Source: Dysidea avara
Lineage: Eukaryota; Porifera; Demospongiae; Dictyoceratida; Dysideidae
DNA length: 64,000 nt
Direction: 5' to 3'
Assembly (NCBI RefSeq): GCF_963678975.1
Contig: NC_089273.1
Span: 21,160,356-21,224,355, forward strand
Below, piece after piece: positions 59,017 through 64,000 of the stretch. The notes below the pieces were generated by a model. That model did not search any database. It was not told the DNA's origin and saw only the letters and a list, made by a program, of their open reading frames with translations. A program made the position numbers and the translations under genes. The first letter of the stretch is position 1. Each line of letters opens with the position of its first letter.

Positions 59017-62000
59017 TTACATTGGAAATTCACTGTGATATGGGCTTTTGCTCATCCTGCTCATTCTTTGACCAATTGTATGGATACTGATGGGCTGTAT
59101 TTCTGAATAACTACTACTTAATGAAGTTTCTGATGGATTTTTCATTACTTTTGTTTTGTTGGCTGATAATAAAACAGCCCTTTGCCACTTTTGTTTTGGA
59201 CTTAGTGGTTGATCAGAGTTGGCAAGAAGTGATTGTTTTTGGGCTTGCAATACTACATCAGCCATATTTTGAGGTTTCTTACTAATTCGGAAAGAAACAT
59301 ATCTTGAAGCAAGTCGGAGAGCACGTTGCTTGACATTTTGAGAAACTTCTGGCTGTACCAGTTTAATGTTCTGATCTTTAGACACTTCACGAGCTACATT
59401 GACACGTTCTAATAATTGTTTTTGTCTAAAGTGCAAATCTGCTGGTGTACTTGGTGTGGATGTAGTGCTAATAGCTGCTGGAGAAACAGTTTCACATTGT
59501 TGGCTCCAAGAAGTTGACTTAGGTAAACTAGGATCAATTTTTGGCACTGTAGTAGAAGTACTAAGATTCTTTTGCATTGAATCACTCAGTCTGGCAGTTG
59601 TGACATTTGGTGTGTCAGGTTTCCAGATTACATGAAATTCATCATCATTGAGAAACTTACTCTGGAAACGTGATGTACGATGTTGAAGATGCAAATCTTT
59701 AGGTTTTCGAGAAAATTGCTGTCTTGTACTTCTTCTTTGTAGTTTATGATGTGTTTTGCTTCCAGCTTCAGTTCTATCTGTAGATGGTTTTCTTCTCACA
59801 AGTAGTTCAAGATTAGAAGAATTCCCTGTTTCTGGTAAACTGAATGAGCTGGCTTGTTTCTTGAATAACTCATGATTGGTGTCTTGTCTACCTTGGGATC
59901 CAATAGAGTAATCTTGTAACTTCTCAAGTTGCAAGTCTGAGCCATTATTTTATGTAGTGATAGGATATGGTTCTTCTTCTTCAACAGTAGGCAAAGATAG
60001 CTTACTATGTTGTTGTTTGGAGAAAATGATGCTAGTTGAGGTATTTGTCTTATTGCCACCATTAAATTATTGACCTTGTGCTACAAGAGGAGCTGTGTTT
60101 TCTAATTCCATATCATCAAAGTATATTTCATCATCTTCATCAATGTCACTGCAATATTCATCTTGATCGCTGTTAGTTGCACTACCAATTTCTGTCATTT
60201 GAATGTCAGACCCCGCCTGTTCACTCTTATTTTCTGTTTCTGTTGGAGATTCAAGTTTCAACCACTGGTCAAAACTAGATATTCTACTGTAAGACCTGGA
60301 AAGAGGCAACAGCATCAATGTATTTATCTTTTGCCTTTTTTATTAATGTGCAATTAAAATTGACACAGCATTATTTAACATATTAATTTACACATTACTC
60401 AGAAAAGTTTGCTTTGTATTTTCGGGACCTACAAGGAGGTTGAAAACTTATATAGCAGGGAGTACTGTAACTTAGTGGACACCATTTCTATACAAACTCA
60501 TTATAGTGACCCACTCAAACATATGTTACTGACATGGCGATATCTTACTTAAAGAATATAGCCTGAAGTCGCCGAAGTGTAGGACCAAAGTCGGCATATC
60601 TGATCCACATTGTTATCACTGCTAGTATGAGGTAACCAACTGTCATCAACAGCAAAATCTGATGACAAATTATACAACATCTACTACAGTAGTACATTTA
60701 CAGCTATAAAACATACTTTATCTACTACAAACGCACATTAATTATACAAACTCATGAATTTATAGTACACTTTATAAGATATACATATTACATGTAAATG
60801 TGTATACTAGGGACATGTACAAAGGATCAAAGCCTATATAGTCAGAATCTTGGCAACAAAACTATTAGCAGAAAATTCTACACCAGGACAACTGACATTC
60901 TAGGCAAGCACCTAAATGAACCACACAACTTGGGATCTGGAATTGTCTCCGCATTCAACCTAACATGACTTTAATAAAAATAATATTAAACGCAAACAAC
61001 TACAAAGATGTGATACAATGTGTCAAGGGTGACAAATGTGGGCTGTTCAGTGTTATATGGATTCTCATGTGGGCACTTATAAAAATTAGTTCAACATGCA
61101 ACCACTCTTAATGAATGTATTTCTACACTATTCCAAGTTCACTTGATTTTTTGTACTTCAACTGCAGACAGATACTAAAACTCAGCAGCTAAGTCATCAG
61201 GAAATTACTGAAATTTACAGTGACTGCACTAATGCTTGTTGAGGAAGTTGGAGCAAGAGCAATAATCTGCATCTTGACTATTACTGTTCAGGCATAAGAT
61301 TGTAAGTGCACAACTACTACAAGCTGCTGTGTTTGTGAGCTTACTATATACTGCACTTCGATCTACTGGCAAAGTTACATAAAAATTTGAACATTGCCTT
61401 TTTTATTTTTAAAAATCAATACACCTGGTAGTGAGTAGTGCAGCCAAGAAAGCTGGCACACCATACCATGTTGTGCATAGGCTCCATGGTTCCTTCTCAA
61501 AATTACACAATTTTTGTAATTGCCCTCCACTTTTGGTACCCCACACACCAAATCTAAGCAAAATCATCTTATACACAGATAGGCTTAATTTCTTAATTTT
61601 TACATTTTTTTGCAGGGGCTTCAGTAAGTTTTTTTTCATTTTTTGCATACTCTACAAAACCAGTATAAACACAAATTTGTACCTCAACTGTTGTAAAATT
61701 TGGCATACATTTAGAGGTGAATTCATGGATTGTTTTAATGGTCACAGAGTTGTGGATGATAATTTGCATCAGAAAAGACAGATTTTTTGGTCACGCCTAC
61801 ATGGGAATGATTGATAAACTAATGCATCTACAAAGTTTAACGGCAAAAAATCACACATGCCTACTACACTTCAATATACAATAGCTTGGACCATCTGCGA
61901 AATTCAAAAGTGCTGATATGTGTAGCTTTTCCTAAACAGTTACAGTACAGACTATATGCAAGTCTTTAGTTTACTGAACACTCACTGTTACATGCAGAGC

Positions 62001-63078
62001 GGGGTTGGTTTCATTGAAATTGAACCGTGTCAAGGTGTAGTCCCCAGTGGAGACATAACACTCCAGCTCATTTCCATCACAGTTTGAGTCAAACTCCTTT
62101 AACAGTAGATAAGAAGTTGAGGAGAAACCATAGTAGTTAGGATTAACAAAGAACAACCAACGATACCTGTGTACAGATAGGTATGAACAGAACTAAATAA
62201 GTTTTCCTTACAAAAAGAATGTATACAAATAGTGCACATATATGTGACCCAGTTTCAAGTATTTGGTGTACTGCAGCTTACCAATGGTTGAAGCTACCTG
62301 TACCAAATTTTCAAACATTTTATGTATACTCAGCAATATTTTTGGCATGGTTACATATGTGTTTGTAAGTTAGATATCAATGTTTTCTTAATATTGTGAA
62401 ATAATGCACAAGCTGTCATTAATTCTAAAATAATCATGATAACCTTCAGATTGAGCTACCTTAATGAATATACCAGAGAGTGGCACTTCAGTCACCCTAC
62501 AGGTAATAAGGATCTGATTTATATTATACTGTATGTGATCTGCTGAATAAAAACCCAACTAGTTGGCATTTTTCTTGAATTCATATTATGGTTTCTTAGC
62601 TACATGTCTAGAAGGATAAATTGATGATCTGTTAAAGTTTCAGCTTTATTATTGAATGCAATTCTATAGCAACTATATTGAAAATAAACTAAAAGCACAT
62701 CAGAAGTCATGAGTACAACAATCTATGGAATTTGGATTTGTCTCATCTTCACCATGACTCAACAAATTCATGATGGTATAGTGTTACAAGCAAGCAAGAA
62801 GGCTATTAAAGCTTAGAAATGGTGAAGCCACATTTTACTCCAATGTAAACAAGCACATGTAACTAGAGTTTTTGTGTAAGCCATACATGTCATTCTAGAG
62901 TCTACACTATCAACTCACCAAGGAGGCATGGATTCACGGGGTATAAAGAAGCCACTAGTAAATCCAGCTACTGAACTAATCACTGGTGACAGGCGGAATA
63001 CTATACTGGGGAATGCACAGAGTACAAATATTAGTAGAGCAATCCATGTCTGGTTGAGAGCCATATTAACAACTAACA
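59017..63078 (-). CDS. ABCG-type transporter, C-terminal membrane exons with long polar tail (partial)
   Basis: Exons on the minus strand: 62919-63078 (or to 63072), 61986-62166, 60549-60658 and 60295 downwards. Junction phases agree (2, 0, 2). The first two carry an ABC-2 membrane segment: IALLIFVLCAFPSIVF, GFFIPRESMPPWYRW, NPNYYGFSSTSYLLLKEF and a Cys-containing outer loop. This matches the last helices of ABCG half-transporters, which move lipids or xenobiotics across membranes. The third exon is a further helix (LLLMTVGYLILAVITMWI). A long polar tail then follows, which ABCG proteins normally lack: acidic SDIDEDDEIYFDDMELE, TAA 60067-60069, 38 codons, TAA 59950-59952, and 310 codons to TAA 59017-59019. 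A 138-base intron (59937-60074) would remove the first two stops in phase. The nucleotide-binding domain is beyond the window or lost behind the LINE at 63353. Confidence 0.68.
60359..60548. other. intron of the ABC gene
   Basis: Part of the intron between 60296 and 60548, from GTAAGATATC to CTCTTTCCAG in gene sense. Nothing else seen. Confidence 0.5.
60659..61985. other. intron of the ABC gene
   Basis: Contains a segment (about 60900-60962) resembling 34160-34235, and a plus-strand frame (61431-61814) without splice or domain support. No exon was recognised. Confidence 0.45.
62167..62918. other. intron of the ABC gene
   Basis: Runs from GTGAGTTG to CTGTACACAG in gene sense. Nothing else recognised. 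Confidence 0.5.
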
Positions 63079-63149
63079 CTTGTAGATAAACTTCAAAACT
63101 GTATGATGATACCATTATTACCTAAAATAGGGAATATCAATAACAATGT

Positions 63150-63292
63150 TTGTTCATACACGCACATACACATGCACACACACTCGCACACACACTCGCA
63201 AGCACGCATGCACACACACAAACACACGCATGCACACACACAAACACACGCATGCACGCACACACGCACGCACACACTCCTCCTCCTCCTCC
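63150..63292. repeat. (CA)n / (CTC)n microsatellite
   Basis: Impure CACA/CGCA/TGCA run followed by CTCCTCCTCCTCCTC. It lies just past the 3' end of the minus-strand LINE. The frames across it on both strands are repeat translation. Confidence 0.9.
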
Positions 63293-63352
63293 TCTCCACT
63301 ACCATAAAGGTCACGTGGTCTTCATACGGTTGTATGAAGAAGCTTAAGATAT

Positions 63353-64000
63353 CTACTCAGCTGGTCGACACTTGTGTACAGTTAGTCCTCCTTTGCTACG
63401 AAACCAACGGTGACATAATGAGCACTGAATAGCTCCATGTTGAAGTTCAATTGGCAGTGATCTCTCTGCCAGACATTTGTGTCGCTTCAAATCACTAGAC
63501 TGGCTAAAAGATCTTTCACATATAGAACATTGTATTCTATTCTCCACTGCTGGAATTGGTGCATGTTCAAATATATTGTGCTTGATGGGATTACAATTAT
63601 GTACAGCAAGACCACCCTTACTCCTAAACCATCTTTCACAAACAGCACATTGCAGTGCACCCTGTTGTTGATGCACTGGCTTCAGTCTTTCTTCAATACA
63701 TTTATGCCTTGCCTTATCCTGTTCCCTACGGAAGGTCCTGCTGCACACCGTACACTGCACTGTTGGTAGAGCTGCTCTCGCTAGAAGTTGACTGTTGCTT
63801 ACTCTTTCATTATACAGGTTGTCCCATTGATCTCTGTGGAGTGCTGAGGTGTACCAAGTATCCAATAGTCCTACTGTCTGAAGGTCTGCCTTCACAACAT
63901 CTCTCCATCTCTTTCTCGGACCACCAGGTGGTTGTTTCTTGGGTAACCACCCAAATAATGTTCTTTTGGGGGTCCTGCTGTCTCCCATTCTCACTAAATG
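63353..64000 (-). mobile_element. non-LTR retrotransposon C-terminus with four CCHC fingers
   Basis: An open frame of 213 residues from near the window edge to the stop at 63353. The N-terminal part (MGDSRTPKRTLFGWL, GGPRKRWRDVVKADLQ, ALHRDQWDNLYNERV) is the thumb-distal tail typical of retrotransposon reverse transcriptases. Four finger units follow with spacing C-x2-C-x12-H-x-C in the order A, B, A, B: type A reads CTVCSRTFRREQDKARHKC and type B CAVCERWFRSKGGLAVHNC. Such fingers presumably bind the element's RNA or DNA target. The catalytic part would lie beyond the right edge. The insertion is in the 5' side of the ABC gene in the same orientation. Confidence 0.8.

Noticed and set aside
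59399..59635. Plus-strand 78-codon frame
   Set aside because: Antisense shadow of the 310-codon tail frame.
58681..60295. Reassigned genetic code (TAA read as an amino acid)
   Set aside because: The NIDO gene ends in TAA with a poly(A) signal 137 bases later, and its extended frame does not look coding. Local readthrough, splicing or pseudogenisation is simpler.
61431..61814. 127-codon plus-strand gene
   Set aside because: It lies in an intron of the ABC gene and is mostly Phe/Cys/Leu-rich low-information sequence, with no splice sites or domain.
63093..63347. His/Thr-rich and Cys/Val-rich proteins
   Set aside because: Both strands simply translate the (CA)n run.
1..64000. tRNA, rRNA or CRISPR array
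   Set aside because: No cloverleaf, rRNA core or regularly spaced direct repeats were recognised by eye. A tRNAscan-SE and Infernal run would settle small RNAs.

Overview
This is intron-containing, AT-rich animal DNA crowded with small transposons. The best-supported genes encode extracellular or membrane proteins: a NIDO-domain protein, a class A GPCR, an ABCG-type transporter end and a leucine-rich-repeat exon. Small introns, lineage-unplaced GPCR and LRR fragments and a very dense load of foldback (MITE) elements fit an early-branching metazoan, most likely a demosponge. That placement is inference; no marker gene fixes the species. No rRNA, tRNA, CRISPR or prokaryotic operon was seen.

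Layout. 1-36 kb holds almost only mobile DNA: a 5'-truncated CR1/L2-like LINE (3.97-4.92 kb, minus); a hAT-like element with a perfect 8-bp target duplication and a second element inside it (7.9-8.7 kb); two adjacent copies of one TIR element (10.8-14.95 kb); a mariner/Tigger-like TIR element (15.7-16.6 kb); a decayed pogo-type transposase broken by nested insertions (18.65-21.9 kb, minus); and a heavily nested block at 26.7-29.0 kb with a 242-bp near-perfect palindrome. 36.5-45.7 kb carries the clearest host gene, four phase-compatible exons that encode a signal peptide, a NIDO domain and a C-terminal eight-cysteine domain resembling a GDNF-family-receptor repeat. 45.7-54 kb returns to repeats: a LINE C-terminus, foldbacks, a degenerate minisatellite, an LRR exon cut by a MITE, and a (TGCC)n array.

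54.3-56.0 kb (minus) holds exons of an unrecognised gene. One of its exons has a homologue at 56.3 kb, directly beside a frameshifted plus-strand GPCR (56.4-57.3 kb). 58.6-63.1 kb (minus) holds the C-terminal exons of an ABCG-like transporter followed by a long Ser/Thr/Lys/Asp-rich reading frame interrupted by three in-frame TAA codons. The third TAA is followed by a CARYYA readthrough-type context. The right edge (63.35-63.99 kb, minus) is the C-terminus of another non-LTR retrotransposon with four CCHC fingers.

The genes do not form a shared pathway. The main candidates for something undescribed are the stop-interrupted transporter tail, the NIDO plus GDNF-receptor-like architecture, and the palindromic CTCTATTAGAG motif scattered through many unrelated repeats.
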